11,095 bases of DNA from an uncultured Clostridia bacterium (GCA_947036475.1 CAMQRG010000049.1:1-11095); one strand, 5' to 3'; counted from the stretch's first letter, positions 1 through 7,554 are shown. The notes: generated from the letters alone by a model not told the origin. A program made the numbers and translations.

Positions 1-1159
1 CTGCTGCGCCTAATGCCTGAAAATAACTCGTTATCATATTGATGACGCCCAGCATTGGTGCCGACAGACCTAAAATACTGATAAAATATCCTGCCTGATG
101 TATAAGTGGTTCATCATGAAGAAATATGCTTGCCAGCTTCGTTCCCAATAAACAAAATACAGCTAAAAAGACTGCTCCCAAAAAGATTCCATAAATTGTT
201 GATGTTTTTACGGCCTGTGACATGCGGTCTTTTTCTCCCGCGCCATAATAATACCCGATAAGCGGGGCAACTCCCTGTGAAAGACCAACCGACAACATGA
301 TTGGAACCATATCAACTTTGTAGGCAATTCCATATGACGCAACTGCATCGGAACCATAAATCCCAATAAAGTTGTTGAGAACAATATTGGATACACTGAG
401 CAAAACAGTAATGAGCGCACCGGGTATCCCAATGCTCACTACGCTACAGACCATTCTTTTATATGGCGCAAATTGTTTTATCGAAAGCGATACCAGCTGA
501 TTGCCTTTTCTTGCTGCCGCAGCCATACAAACCAGATAATAAATCGTGGAACAGAAGAAACCGAAAGAGGTGGCAAGCGCAGCACCAGCTGTCCCCCACT
601 CCAATACTACGATAAAAACAAAGTCGAAAACAATATTGATGGTATTTCCAAGAGCCAATCCGATTGTGCTTTCCTTAATAAAGCCAAGCGAGCGGAAAAG
701 ATGAACCAAACCATTGGAAAGGATAATAAAGGGTGCTCCAAGAAAAATATATTTCAGGTAATCATTGGTATAAGCCATGTTTTTTGCATCAGCCCCCGAT
801 ATCTTCGCTATTGGCTCCATACAGAGGATTCCGGCAAAAAGAATAATAATTCCAGCAAACACCATTGCATACAGGCAAAAATTCATTGTACTTCTGACTT
901 CTTTCTGTTTATCCTCCCCTAAAAGCCTGGCAATCACGCTATTTCCGCCCATGCCAAAAACAGAAGCAATAGACATTATAATCAATAGTATTGGCGTACA
1001 TAATGTAACAGCAGCAATCATTGCAGGTTCTTTTGTCATAGAAACAAAAAAAGTATCCGCGATGTTGTAAATCAGATTTGTAAGCTGCCCCAGCATAGCA
1101 GGCAATCCCATATGCAAAATCGCTTTTGAAATGTTTTTTTCTTCAAATACCGTTGTCAT
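1..1159 (-). CDS. MATE family multidrug/Na+ efflux transporter (partial, C-terminus outside window)
   Basis: This is an integral membrane antiporter of the MATE family, which expels cationic drugs or metabolites in exchange for Na+ or H+; the substrate here is unknown. The frame reads without a stop from the ATG at 1159 to the window edge, giving 386 residues of the family's usual 440-460, so only the last helices are missing. The first helix region carries the characteristic LPAMLGQLTNLIYNIADTFF stretch, followed by alternating hydrophobic segments. The second MatE half starts near SIGIPGALITVLLSVSN and contains SVGLSQGVAPLIGYYYGAGE, the repeated G-x-x-x-PLxGYxYGA pattern of the family. The start is fixed by GGAGG nine bases upstream. 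It is divergently transcribed from a Crp/Fnr regulator, which probably controls it. A+T content is visibly higher than in the genes to the right. Family assignment is firm; substrate is not. Confidence 0.93.
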   Translation of the reverse strand, partial: MTTVFEEKNISKAILHMGLPAMLGQLTNLIYNIADTFFVSMTKEPAMIAAVTLCTPILLIIMSIASVFGMGGNSVIARLLGEDKQKEVRSTMNFCLYAMVFAGIIILFAGILCMEPIAKISGADAKNMAYTNDYLKYIFLGAPFIILSNGLVHLFRSLGFIKESTIGLALGNTINIVFDFVFIVVLEWGTAGAALATSFGFFCSTIYYLVCMAAAARKGNQLVSLSIKQFAPYKRMVCSVVSIGIPGALITVLLSVSNIVLNNFIGIYGSDAVASYGIAYKVDMVPIMLSVGLSQGVAPLIGYYYGAGEKDRMSQAVKTSTIYGIFLGAVFLAVFCLLGTKLASIFLHDEPLIHQAGYFISILGLSAPMLGVINMITSYFQALGAA

Positions 1160-1186
1160 CCCATTTAACCTCCATACTTTCAAGCC

Positions 1187-1215
1187 TTGTATTTTGTGTC
1201 AGTATAAGCTATAAT
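1187..1215 (+). promoter_or_regulatory. Predicted sigma-A promoter of the Crp/Fnr regulator gene
   Basis: A perfect TATAAT at 1210-1215 is preceded, after a 17-base spacer, by TTGTAT at 1187-1192 (three of six consensus bases). The predicted start is near 1222, leaving a leader of about 37 bases. This promoter overlaps the opposite-strand MATE promoter almost completely, so polymerase could probably occupy only one at a time. Confidence 0.6.
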
Positions 1216-1229
1216 GGGTAAATAAAACA
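1194..1229 (-). promoter_or_regulatory. Predicted activator-dependent promoter of the MATE gene
   Basis: On the minus strand a good -10 box, TATACT, lies at 1206-1201, predicting a transcription start near 1194 and a 5' leader of about 35 bases. The -35 position 17 bases upstream (1229-1224, TGTTTT) does not resemble TTGACA. A good -10 with a poor -35 is typical of promoters that need an activator. The 20-bp palindrome at 1226-1245 sits where a class II Crp/Fnr activator binds. Predicted only; no mapped start. Confidence 0.5.
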
Positions 1230-1245
1230 GGACATATGTCCTGTT
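1226..1245. promoter_or_regulatory. Perfect 20-bp palindrome, probable operator of the adjacent Crp/Fnr regulator
   Basis: AACAGGACATATGTCCTGTT is identical to its own reverse complement. Dyad sites of this size are typical of dimeric Crp/Fnr proteins. Its centre lies 41.5 bases upstream of the predicted MATE start, the standard class II activation position. For the regulator's own transcript it falls at about +4 to +23, where a bound dimer would block transcription. The core GGACATATGTCC differs from the E. coli Crp (TGTGA) and Fnr (TTGAT) half-sites, as expected for a divergent family member. Confidence 0.7.
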
Positions 1246-1258
1246 AAAGGAGAAATAT

Positions 1259-1906
1259 ATGAAAAGATATTATGATAAAACGCTCATTGAAACTTGTCTT
1301 AAGTATACAAAGTATGAATCCATAATGAGCACATTACAGGAACATTTATTTGTGGCACAATATGAAAAAGGCGAATTGGTTACCGCGCCATTACAGCAGG
1401 AACACTTATTCCAAATTATCATTCAAGGCTCTGTCAGTATTTATTTTATCAGAGATGATGGGACGGTATATTCCCTTGCAAATGGCCAAAAGAATGATTT
1501 ACTTGGTGAAATGGAAATTTTCCTACGCCAGCCAAGCAATGTTTATGCCGAATCAAATGATGATGTAATCTGCCTTGCTTTATCTATAGAAACGAGCAGA
1601 AGCGCATTACTGGAAAATTGCCAGTTCCTGCGATTGTTATGCGAATCGTTAACACAAAAAATGGAAGCTATTACAACAATTGATGCTGCTCCTGCAAGCT
1701 TAAAGCAGCGTGTCCTGACTTATATGCAGTATAAATGCAGTAAGGGGGAATTAAAAGGTTTGCAGAAGGCTGCATTTCGCTTAAATTGCAGCACTCGCCA
1801 ACTACAACGAATCCTGAATCAGTATGAAGTGGATGGAATTGTAATCAAAACCGGAAAAGGAACCTACAGGCTTGCCATATCTTCATTTCTTTCAGAAGAA
1901 CAATAG
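1259..1906 (+). CDS. Crp/Fnr family transcriptional regulator
   Basis: This is a 215-residue cytoplasmic DNA-binding regulator. Residues about 15-125 form the cyclic-nucleotide-binding-type beta roll (FQIIIQGSVSIYFIRDDGTV, then LLGEMEIFLRQPSNVYAES). A dimerisation helix follows, around 120-145, and then a C-terminal winged helix with the recognition region near 165-196 (LQKAAFRLNCSTRQLQRILN). In E. coli Crp the phosphate-binding cassette has an Arg-Ser pair that contacts cAMP; at the aligned place this protein has Ser-Asn, so it probably senses something other than cAMP. The cysteines are scattered and do not form the N-terminal Fnr iron-sulphur cluster pattern. The start is supported by AAAGGAG about seven bases upstream. 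It sits divergent from the MATE gene with a palindromic site between them, so local control of efflux and of itself is likely. The effector is unknown. Confidence 0.9.
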   Translation: MKRYYDKTLIETCLKYTKYESIMSTLQEHLFVAQYEKGELVTAPLQQEHLFQIIIQGSVSIYFIRDDGTVYSLANGQKNDLLGEMEIFLRQPSNVYAESNDDVICLALSIETSRSALLENCQFLRLLCESLTQKMEAITTIDAAPASLKQRVLTYMQYKCSKGELKGLQKAAFRLNCSTRQLQRILNQYEVDGIVIKTGKGTYRLAISSFLSEEQ

Positions 1907-1957
1907 AAACGAAATAATTCCTACGGGCGAAATCTGTACCAGAGAGCAGAACCATAA

Positions 1958-1997
1958 AAACCGGAGGCACTTTGAAATATCCAAAGCCCTCCGGTTT
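1958..1997. terminator. Bidirectional rho-independent terminator between convergent units
   Basis: Ten paired bases (AAACCGGAGG at 1958-1967 with CCTCCGGTTT at 1988-1997), a small internal loop, five more pairs (CTTTG/CAAAG) and a 7-base loop form a long hairpin. On the minus strand it ends in TTTTTAT, a good U tract for terminating the nucleoside salvage operon about 40 bases past its last stop. On the plus strand the tail TTTCTTG is weaker but could end the regulator transcript. Confidence 0.85.
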
Positions 1998-2037
1998 CTT
2001 GCAAAAATTGAACTGCGCCCTTTCGGAACGAAAATCA

Positions 2038-2967
2038 TCAATATTTCGCCATTAAATCCGTAACCTTTTTCAAAAATGCGTCCCTGTCCACGTCCATAAC
2101 AATATAGGCGTTATGCTCCATCTGCTTGTCGCTGTAAAGGTCTGTTACTGTTTTGCCAAGCGTAATTTTGCCCTTCGTTTCTACGCGAATGCCAACATGA
2201 TGCGTTTCAAAAATGCTGTCATCTGCCGCATACATCACTGCAACAGGGTCATGCAGGGCAACGCCCGGCTGTTTCCATTCTTCCAGTGCCTTTTTCTGCA
2301 AATTCTGGAATACGTCATGAAACAGCTTCGCCTGTGGGCTGCCCAAAGTCCCCACTTTCTCCAGTTCCTCCGGCGTGATATATGCCTTCATGGTTACGTC
2401 AAGCCCGCACATATATACCGGTATCCCCGATTGGAACAGCATATCCGCTGCCTCCGGGTCAACATAGATGTTGAACTCCGCCGCAGGCGTAACATTTCCA
2501 CCAATCGCCGCACCACCCATGATTACAATGCGTTTCACAAGCTGCGGCAGCTCTTTATATTTTGACAGCGCAATGCCAAGATTCGTCATAGGGCCTGTCG
2601 CAACTATCGTCAGTTCGCCCTTCTGTTCCTTCGCAATACGGTACATCGCATCCCATGCCTTTTCTGCCGGAATTTCGTCATCGGGAATTTCCATCTCCAC
2701 GCCGCCGAAGCCGTCCTCACCATGTACGCCCGAAGCCGTAACGGGCTCCCGGAACATCGGGTGTTCCGCGCCGGAAAAAACAGGATAGTCCGCGCCGCTT
2801 GCCCTGCGCACGCGCATTGCGTTTATCGTTGTCTTGTCTACGCTCACATTCCCGGCTACCGTCGTCACCGCCAGTATTTCCAGTTCCGGCATCTGGTGCG
2901 CCAGCAGCAGTGCCGCCGTATCATCTACCCCCGGGTCACAGTCAATGATTACAGGAATTTTTTTCAT
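2038..2967 (-). CDS. Nucleoside hydrolase (inosine-uridine preferring family), first paralogue
   Basis: This 309-residue enzyme hydrolyses the N-glycosidic bond of ribonucleosides, giving free base and ribose, in the cytoplasm. The N-terminus carries the complete calcium/ribose-binding motif DCDPGVDD (D9, D11, D15, D16) and N40. Mid-protein are ATGPMTNL and MGG followed by PAAEFNIYVDPEAA, whose Glu-Phe-Asn contacts ribose in characterised family members. HDPVAV near residue 239 supplies the C-terminal metal-binding Asp (D240) and the His typical of inosine-uridine hydrolases. Length matches the family (about 310-320). Its ATG overlaps the stop of the preceding paralogue as ATGA, so the two are probably translationally coupled. 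It is the last gene of the uptake operon and is followed by the terminator at 1958-1997. Purine versus pyrimidine preference cannot be read from the sequence. Confidence 0.95.
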   Translation of the reverse strand: MKKIPVIIDCDPGVDDTAALLLAHQMPELEILAVTTVAGNVSVDKTTINAMRVRRASGADYPVFSGAEHPMFREPVTASGVHGEDGFGGVEMEIPDDEIPAEKAWDAMYRIAKEQKGELTIVATGPMTNLGIALSKYKELPQLVKRIVIMGGAAIGGNVTPAAEFNIYVDPEAADMLFQSGIPVYMCGLDVTMKAYITPEELEKVGTLGSPQAKLFHDVFQNLQKKALEEWKQPGVALHDPVAVMYAADDSIFETHHVGIRVETKGKITLGKTVTDLYSDKQMEHNAYIVMDVDRDAFLKKVTDLMAKY

Positions 2968-3908
2968 GCGTTTTCCCCCTTTCCATATGTCGCAATCGCC
3001 TCAACCAGAAGGTCAACAAAGCCCTGACGGTCAATCCCCATCAGCACCTTTGCATTTGGAGCCTTCCCCAGTCTGTTGTTGAAATCGGCAACCGTTGCGC
3101 CGCGGCAGAAATCGCCTTTCGTTTCAATCTGTACGTACAAATCGCGGCTTTCCATCAGCTCTGGGCGCACCAGAGCGGCCACAGCCACAGCGTCATGCAC
3201 CGGCGCGCCTTCGTAACCGATTTCGCGGTGAAATTCATAGAAAAATTCCAGCCACTGCGCCACAACCAGCGCAACAGGATTCCCCAGCGCGCGGATTCTC
3301 TCGAAATCCTCTGGGAAAATCAGAGCTTTTTCCGTTACGTCCAGCCCTGCCATTGTAATCGGAATGCCGGAACGGAACACAACATCTGCTGCCTCAGGGT
3401 CAACCAAAATGTTGAACTCGGCCGCAGGCGACCAGTTTCCATACTGCACGCCGCCACCCATCATGGAAATGCGGGCAATCTTTTCTTTCAGTTCGGGATG
3501 CGCCATCAGCAGAGCCGCAACGTTCGTCAGCGGACCCGTCGGCACAATCGTAATGGGTTCGCTGCTTTCCCCGATGATTTTCGCCATCAGCGCGACAGAA
3601 TCCATTTCCTCCATCGGGTAAGCAGGTTCCGGAAGTTCCGCACCGTCAAGGCCGGATTCCCCATGTACAGAAGCGGCCGCCATCGGTTCCGCAAGCAGAG
3701 GGCGCGGACGCCCCTTCGCCATCGGCACGTCCAAGCCAATCAATGTGCAGACACGTCTGGCATTGTATGTTGTTTTTTCTATGGTCTGGTTGCCGCAGCT
3801 GGAAGCCACCATACGAATATCCAGCTCCGGGCTGGCGTTCGCAAGCACCCACGCCATCGCGTCGTCATGCCCCGGGTCACCCTCCAGAATAACAGGTATT
3901 TTCTTCAT
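2964..3908 (-). CDS. Nucleoside hydrolase family protein, second paralogue with altered metal motif
   Basis: This 314-residue paralogue of its downstream neighbour is presumably a cytoplasmic nucleoside N-ribohydrolase. The frame is open to 4010, but the ATG at 3908 is chosen: GGAGG lies nine bases upstream, and both paralogues then begin with MKKIPVI. The metal/ribose motif reads EGDPGHDD (residues 9-16) where the family has D-x-D-P-G-x-D-D; the first Asp is Glu. All other key positions are kept: N40, PTGPLTN, MMGG, PAAEFNILVDPEAA, and H238-D239 in VHDAVAV. The protein is alignable to its neighbour over its whole length but clearly divergent, so this is an old duplication with likely different substrate range rather than a recent copy. 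It lies 49 bases after the permease gene. The family is certain; activity of this variant is inferred. Confidence 0.92.
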   Translation of the reverse strand: MKKIPVILEGDPGHDDAMAWVLANASPELDIRMVASSCGNQTIEKTTYNARRVCTLIGLDVPMAKGRPRPLLAEPMAAASVHGESGLDGAELPEPAYPMEEMDSVALMAKIIGESSEPITIVPTGPLTNVAALLMAHPELKEKIARISMMGGGVQYGNWSPAAEFNILVDPEAADVVFRSGIPITMAGLDVTEKALIFPEDFERIRALGNPVALVVAQWLEFFYEFHREIGYEGAPVHDAVAVAALVRPELMESRDLYVQIETKGDFCRGATVADFNNRLGKAPNAKVLMGIDRQGFVDLLVEAIATYGKGENA

Positions 3909-3934
3909 TCCAATATTCCTCCGTTTTCCTGAAA

Positions 3935-3947
3935 CTGCCACAGGCAG
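3935..3947. repeat. Small intercistronic hairpin between permease and hydrolase genes
   Basis: CTGCC and GGCAG flank a three-base loop in the 49-base gap between the permease stop and the hydrolase ribosome binding site. With no U tract it is not a terminator; at most it could affect processing of the operon mRNA. It may be chance. Confidence 0.3.
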
Positions 3948-3957
3948 AATCTTATCC

Positions 3958-4893
3958 TTACTTCCGCGTCTTTTTGATTCGCTTAATTGTCGCTGCCGCA
4001 TAGAGCACAAGGCCGATAATCGTCACTGCGTAAGGGATTGCCGCCACAAGATAGGACGAAAAGCCCTGCATACCTTCCATCTTATTGCCAAGCGCGCTCG
4101 CAAAGCCGAACAGCAGTGAAGAAAGCATTGCCCCCACAGGCTCGCCCTGCCCCATCGCCTGCGCCGCAAGCGCGATAAACCCGCGTCCGGCGATAATGCC
4201 TGTGTTCCAGCTCTGTGAGTAATACATAGACATATATGCCCCGCCAAGACCGGAGAGCGCGCCGGAAATCGCCAGCGCAATATACTGAATTTTCAGCACA
4301 CTGACGCCTACACTGTCCGCTGCGTTGGGGTTTTCTCCTACCGCACGAATCTGCAGGCCTGTTGCTGTTTTATACAACAGCACCCATACCACAAATACCA
4401 GCAGAAACGCCACATATGTCAGTATGGAATGTCCTGAAAAAATCGGTCCCAGCACAGGAATATCCTGAATCAAGGGAATGTTGATTCTCGGCGTCAGCAT
4501 AGCCGGCGTCGTCAGGCTTGCGGTATTGCCCTTCAGCTCTGTAAAGAGGTACAGCAGGAATATCGTACCGCCGCCGCCCATCAGGTTAATTGCAATACCC
4601 GCAAGGATAATATCCGTTTTCAGTTTCAGCGCGAAGAAGCCCATAATAAGCCCTAAAAATGCACCTACCACCAGCGCGCCAAGCACGCCGACCAGCCAGT
4701 TATTTGTCCAATAGGCAAACAGCACGCCAAACAGCGCGGAAATGCCCATGATACCCTCCAGACCGATATTGGAAACACCGGCCTTCTCCGCCACAACGGC
4801 CGCCAAAGCCGCAAACAGTATCGGGGAAGTGATACGAATAATGGAATAGCCAAAGCTGGTTGTAAAAACCATACTTATCAACTGCTCAAACAT
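3958..4893 (-). CDS. ABC transporter permease, NupQ/YufQ type (nucleoside uptake)
   Basis: This 311-residue membrane protein is the second permease of a BMP-type nucleoside importer, related to Bacillus subtilis NupQ. It contains eight or more hydrophobic segments. The family signature SNIGLEGIMGISALFGVL lies near residues 40-58. The cytoplasmic coupling loop, AVGENPNAADSVGVSVLKIQ, lies roughly at 180-200, followed by ALSGALSGLGGAYMS-like Gly-rich helices. Size matches the family (about 300-320). The start ATG overlaps by one base the TAA of the upstream permease (TAATG), with GGAGG nine bases upstream, so the two permeases are translationally coupled, as expected for a heterodimer. The C-terminus is short and basic (TIKRIKKTRK). 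The substrate is inferred from the family and from the hydrolase genes directly downstream. Confidence 0.93.
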   Translation of the reverse strand: MFEQLISMVFTTSFGYSIIRITSPILFAALAAVVAEKAGVSNIGLEGIMGISALFGVLFAYWTNNWLVGVLGALVVGAFLGLIMGFFALKLKTDIILAGIAINLMGGGGTIFLLYLFTELKGNTASLTTPAMLTPRINIPLIQDIPVLGPIFSGHSILTYVAFLLVFVVWVLLYKTATGLQIRAVGENPNAADSVGVSVLKIQYIALAISGALSGLGGAYMSMYYSQSWNTGIIAGRGFIALAAQAMGQGEPVGAMLSSLLFGFASALGNKMEGMQGFSSYLVAAIPYAVTIIGLVLYAAATIKRIKKTRK

Positions 4894-5999
4894 TATACAT
4901 TCCCTCCTTCCGCCGCAAGCTGTTTTTCACGCATTTCTTCTTTTGCATCTTTTACGACAATTTTCTGGCGCGTTTTCGCCATGAACTGCTCCGCCGCAAA
5001 GAACAGGAATATAACCGCCTGAATAATATCAATCATTTCCGAAGGCACGCCCGCGTAAATAGACATCAGTTCACAGCCCCTGTTCAGATATGCAATGAAC
5101 AGTGCGGCAAACGGCACCATAATCGGGTTATTTTTCGCCAGAATTGCAACCGTCATGCCCGTCCAGCCATAGCCGGGCAGTTCCTTCCAAAGAAACGTAC
5201 TATATCGTCCCAATGCCTCAATCGCGCCGCCCATACCGGAAAGCACACCGCCGATAACCTGTGACGCAATAATAACCGCGCCGACCTTCATGCCAGAGTA
5301 TTTTGAAAAAGATTCGTTAATGCCAATCATGCGGATAGCATAGCCCCAGCGTGTACGGAACATAAATACTGCAATCACTGCCGTTGCCGCCAATGCCGCC
5401 AAAAAGCCCCATGTCAGTTCTGTTCCCGGAATCAGCTTTGTCACCTTTGCCGTTTCCAGGAAAGGATACGTCTGCGTCGCACCCTTACTCCTGTCTGCAA
5501 AGGTATTATTCAGGAAATGCAATATGATGTACATAATGACATAGTTCAGCATCAGCGAGCATACCATTTCGCTGGCATTCAGCTTCACTTTGATAATCGC
5601 GGGAATCAACATTGCCAGACCGCCGACAACCGCCCCCGCCAGTATGCAGACCGCCGGATGCAGGCCCGCGCTCATGGGTATGTAAATTGCTATCAGGCCG
5701 CCGATAAAACCGCCCAGCATGGTCGTGCCTTCGCCCGCAAGGTTAAACTGATTCGCGGAAAACATCACGCATACGCCAAGGCCCGTAAATATGATAGGCG
5801 TCATGCGCCCCAGAATCGCCCAGATGGATTTTACGTTCAGTGAACCGCCGCTGAAAACAGGACGTATCAGCAGACATTCCAAAGCCGTTCCCGGGCTGTC
5901 GGAGGAAAGCAGTATCAGGACAAACGCCACTGCAATCGCAATCACAATTGCCGCAAGCCCCCGAATCATTTCAAACATAAATTTCCGTTTATGCTTCAT
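4893..5999 (-). CDS. ABC transporter permease, NupP/YufP type (nucleoside uptake)
   Basis: This 368-residue membrane protein is the larger permease of the importer, related to Bacillus subtilis NupP. A short basic N-terminus (MKHKRKFMFEM) precedes the first helix. The signature ANQFNLAGEGTTMLGGF, equivalent to the F-N-I-G-x-E-G motif of this permease class, lies around residues 82-98. The coupling loop, IGINESFSKYSGMKV, lies in the second half, followed by GVLSGMGGAIE. The C-terminus is a charged cytoplasmic tail rich in Lys and Glu. Its ATG lies 11 bases inside the end of the ATPase gene, with GGAGGG upstream, so it is cotranscribed and probably coupled. It would pair with the smaller permease to form the channel. 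The assignment to nucleosides rests on family and context. Confidence 0.93.
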   Translation of the reverse strand: MKHKRKFMFEMIRGLAAIVIAIAVAFVLILLSSDSPGTALECLLIRPVFSGGSLNVKSIWAILGRMTPIIFTGLGVCVMFSANQFNLAGEGTTMLGGFIGGLIAIYIPMSAGLHPAVCILAGAVVGGLAMLIPAIIKVKLNASEMVCSLMLNYVIMYIILHFLNNTFADRSKGATQTYPFLETAKVTKLIPGTELTWGFLAALAATAVIAVFMFRTRWGYAIRMIGINESFSKYSGMKVGAVIIASQVIGGVLSGMGGAIEALGRYSTFLWKELPGYGWTGMTVAILAKNNPIMVPFAALFIAYLNRGCELMSIYAGVPSEMIDIIQAVIFLFFAAEQFMAKTRQKIVVKDAKEEMREKQLAAEGGNV

Positions 6000-7554
6000 G
6001 CTGCACCCTCCTTACTTCCTCCTCGTCCTGCTGTTTCAGACCAAGCATGTATTCGCCCATTACAGTATCGTCCAGCTTGGAGGTATCTTCAAAATACGCG
6101 GCAATTTTACCATTGCACATGATAATCAGGCTGTCGGAAAGCTCCATAACCTCATTCAGATCTGCCGAAACCAGAAGCACTGCGGCTCCTGCCCTGCTCA
6201 GTTCCACAAGTTTTTTACGAATAAACTCCGTTGCGCCTACGTCAATGCCGCGCGTCGGCTGGTCCGCTATGATAAGGACAGGATTGCAGGAAAATTCCCG
6301 CGCAACAACGACCTTCTGAATATTCCCGCCGGAAAGCATGCCAACCTGCTGCTTTCTGGATTTGCAGAGCACCTTGTAATCCACGATAAGCTGGTCGCTG
6401 TCCTCATGCATTGCCTTCATGTCAAACAAAGGCCCTTTGTTGTAGCGTTTGCTTGCAACGCGGTCGGACATCAGGTTTTCCTCAATTGTTCCGGTGCCTG
6501 CAATGCCGAATGTCATGCGGTCCTCCGGTATCAGGGAAACGCCCAGGTCACGCACCGCACGCTGGGACTTATGCAGCACAGAAGCCCCGTTGACCGTAAC
6601 CGCGCCGCCGTCCGGCGTATTCAGGCTGAACAGCATATCCACCAGTTCTCTCTGTCCGTTGCCCTCAACACCCGCAACGCCCAGTATTTCACCCTTGCGT
6701 ACGTCAAAAGAAATCTTGTCCAGCATTTTTTTGTTCCACTCGTTCGTATATTCCAAATCCCTGACCTTGAGCACGACTTCCTCCGGCACAGCCTTCTCCT
6801 TCTCCACCGTCAGGATAACATCGCGCCCTACCATCAGGCGGGAGATTTCCTCCTTGGAAACGTCAGCCGTATTGTAAACGCCCATGGATTTACCGCCGCG
6901 CATAATAGTCATTCGGTCTGTAATCTGTTTGATTTCGTTCAGCTTATGGGAAATGAATATCAGGGTATAGCCCTGCTCCTTAAGCTGCACCAGTTCTTTG
7001 AACAGTTCTTCCGTTTCCTGTGTCGTCAAAACGGCAGTAGGCTCGTCCAGAATCAATATCTTTGCACCGCGCACCAATGCTTTTAATATCTCTACCTTCT
7101 GCTTCATGCCGACCGGAATATCGCGCAATTTCGCGTCCGGATCAACTTGCAGGTTATACTTCTGGGCATATTCCTTTGTAATCTCTACCGCTTTTTTGTA
7201 ATCCAAAAACAGCGATTTCTGCTTTGGTTCCATGCCAAGCACCATGTTCTCCGCAACTGTCAGATTCGGCACAAGCATAAAATGCTGGTGCACCATGCCA
7301 ATCCCTTTGGAAATGGCAACCGTTGGCGAAGAAAGCGTTTCTTTTTTTCCGTTGATGAAAATTTCGCCTTCCGTTGGCTGTTCCAATCCAAACAGCATTT
7401 TCATCAGCGTAGATTTCCCAGCGCCGTTTTCACCCATCAAAGCGTGTATCTCCCCCCGCTTCACGTTGAAATCCACACCCTGATTTGCAGCGACACCATT
7501 GGGATAAACTTTTGTAATGCCCTTCATCTGGACAACATACTCCTGCTCACCCAT
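5989..7554 (-). CDS. ABC transporter ATP-binding protein with two nucleotide-binding domains, NupO/YufO type
   Basis: This 521-residue cytoplasmic ATPase energises the importer. ABC domain 1 (about residues 5-240) has Walker A GENGAGKST at 41-49, a Q-loop within MVHQHFMLVPNLT, a degenerate signature (PVGMKQKVEI), Walker B LILDEPT with E171, and the switch His in FISHK. Domain 2 (about 260-510) has a degenerate Walker A (GVEGNGQREL, no Lys-Ser-Thr), a canonical LSGGNIQKV signature, and ADQPTRGID with Gln in place of the catalytic Glu. One competent and one degenerate site is normal for this tandem-ABC class (RbsA, NupO). The ATG at 7554 is preferred over the GTG two codons upstream because GGAGG is seven bases from the ATG but abuts the GTG. 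It overlaps the downstream permease by 11 bases. No promoter is visible upstream, so expression probably depends on read-through from the lipoprotein gene. Confidence 0.94.
   Translation of the reverse strand: MGEQEYVVQMKGITKVYPNGVAANQGVDFNVKRGEIHALMGENGAGKSTLMKMLFGLEQPTEGEIFINGKKETLSSPTVAISKGIGMVHQHFMLVPNLTVAENMVLGMEPKQKSLFLDYKKAVEITKEYAQKYNLQVDPDAKLRDIPVGMKQKVEILKALVRGAKILILDEPTAVLTTQETEELFKELVQLKEQGYTLIFISHKLNEIKQITDRMTIMRGGKSMGVYNTADVSKEEISRLMVGRDVILTVEKEKAVPEEVVLKVRDLEYTNEWNKKMLDKISFDVRKGEILGVAGVEGNGQRELVDMLFSLNTPDGGAVTVNGASVLHKSQRAVRDLGVSLIPEDRMTFGIAGTGTIEENLMSDRVASKRYNKGPLFDMKAMHEDSDQLIVDYKVLCKSRKQQVGMLSGGNIQKVVVAREFSCNPVLIIADQPTRGIDVGATEFIRKKLVELSRAGAAVLLVSADLNEVMELSDSLIIMCNGKIAAYFEDTSKLDDTVMGEYMLGLKQQDEEEVRRVQHEA

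Noticed and set aside
1..1159. Possible frameshifted or broken MATE gene, as only short closed frames appear in this stretch
   Set aside because: Translation from 1159 to the window edge is uninterrupted and in register with the family throughout. The gene is only cut by the window.
3909..4010. Extended N-terminus of the second nucleoside hydrolase starting at 4010
   Set aside because: It would overlap the permease gene by 53 bases, adds a basic non-family extension, and ignores the GGAGG correctly placed for the ATG at 3908.
5989..6840. Degenerate Walker A and Glu-to-Gln in the second ABC domain as a loss of function
   Set aside because: One degenerate site is usual in the tandem ATPases of sugar and nucleoside importers of this class; the first domain is complete.
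5791..7086. A 431-codon open frame on the plus strand, antisense to the ATPase and permease
   Set aside because: It crosses two well-supported genes on the other strand, has no ribosome binding site or family resemblance, and its composition (His, Arg, Asn rich) is typical of an antisense shadow.
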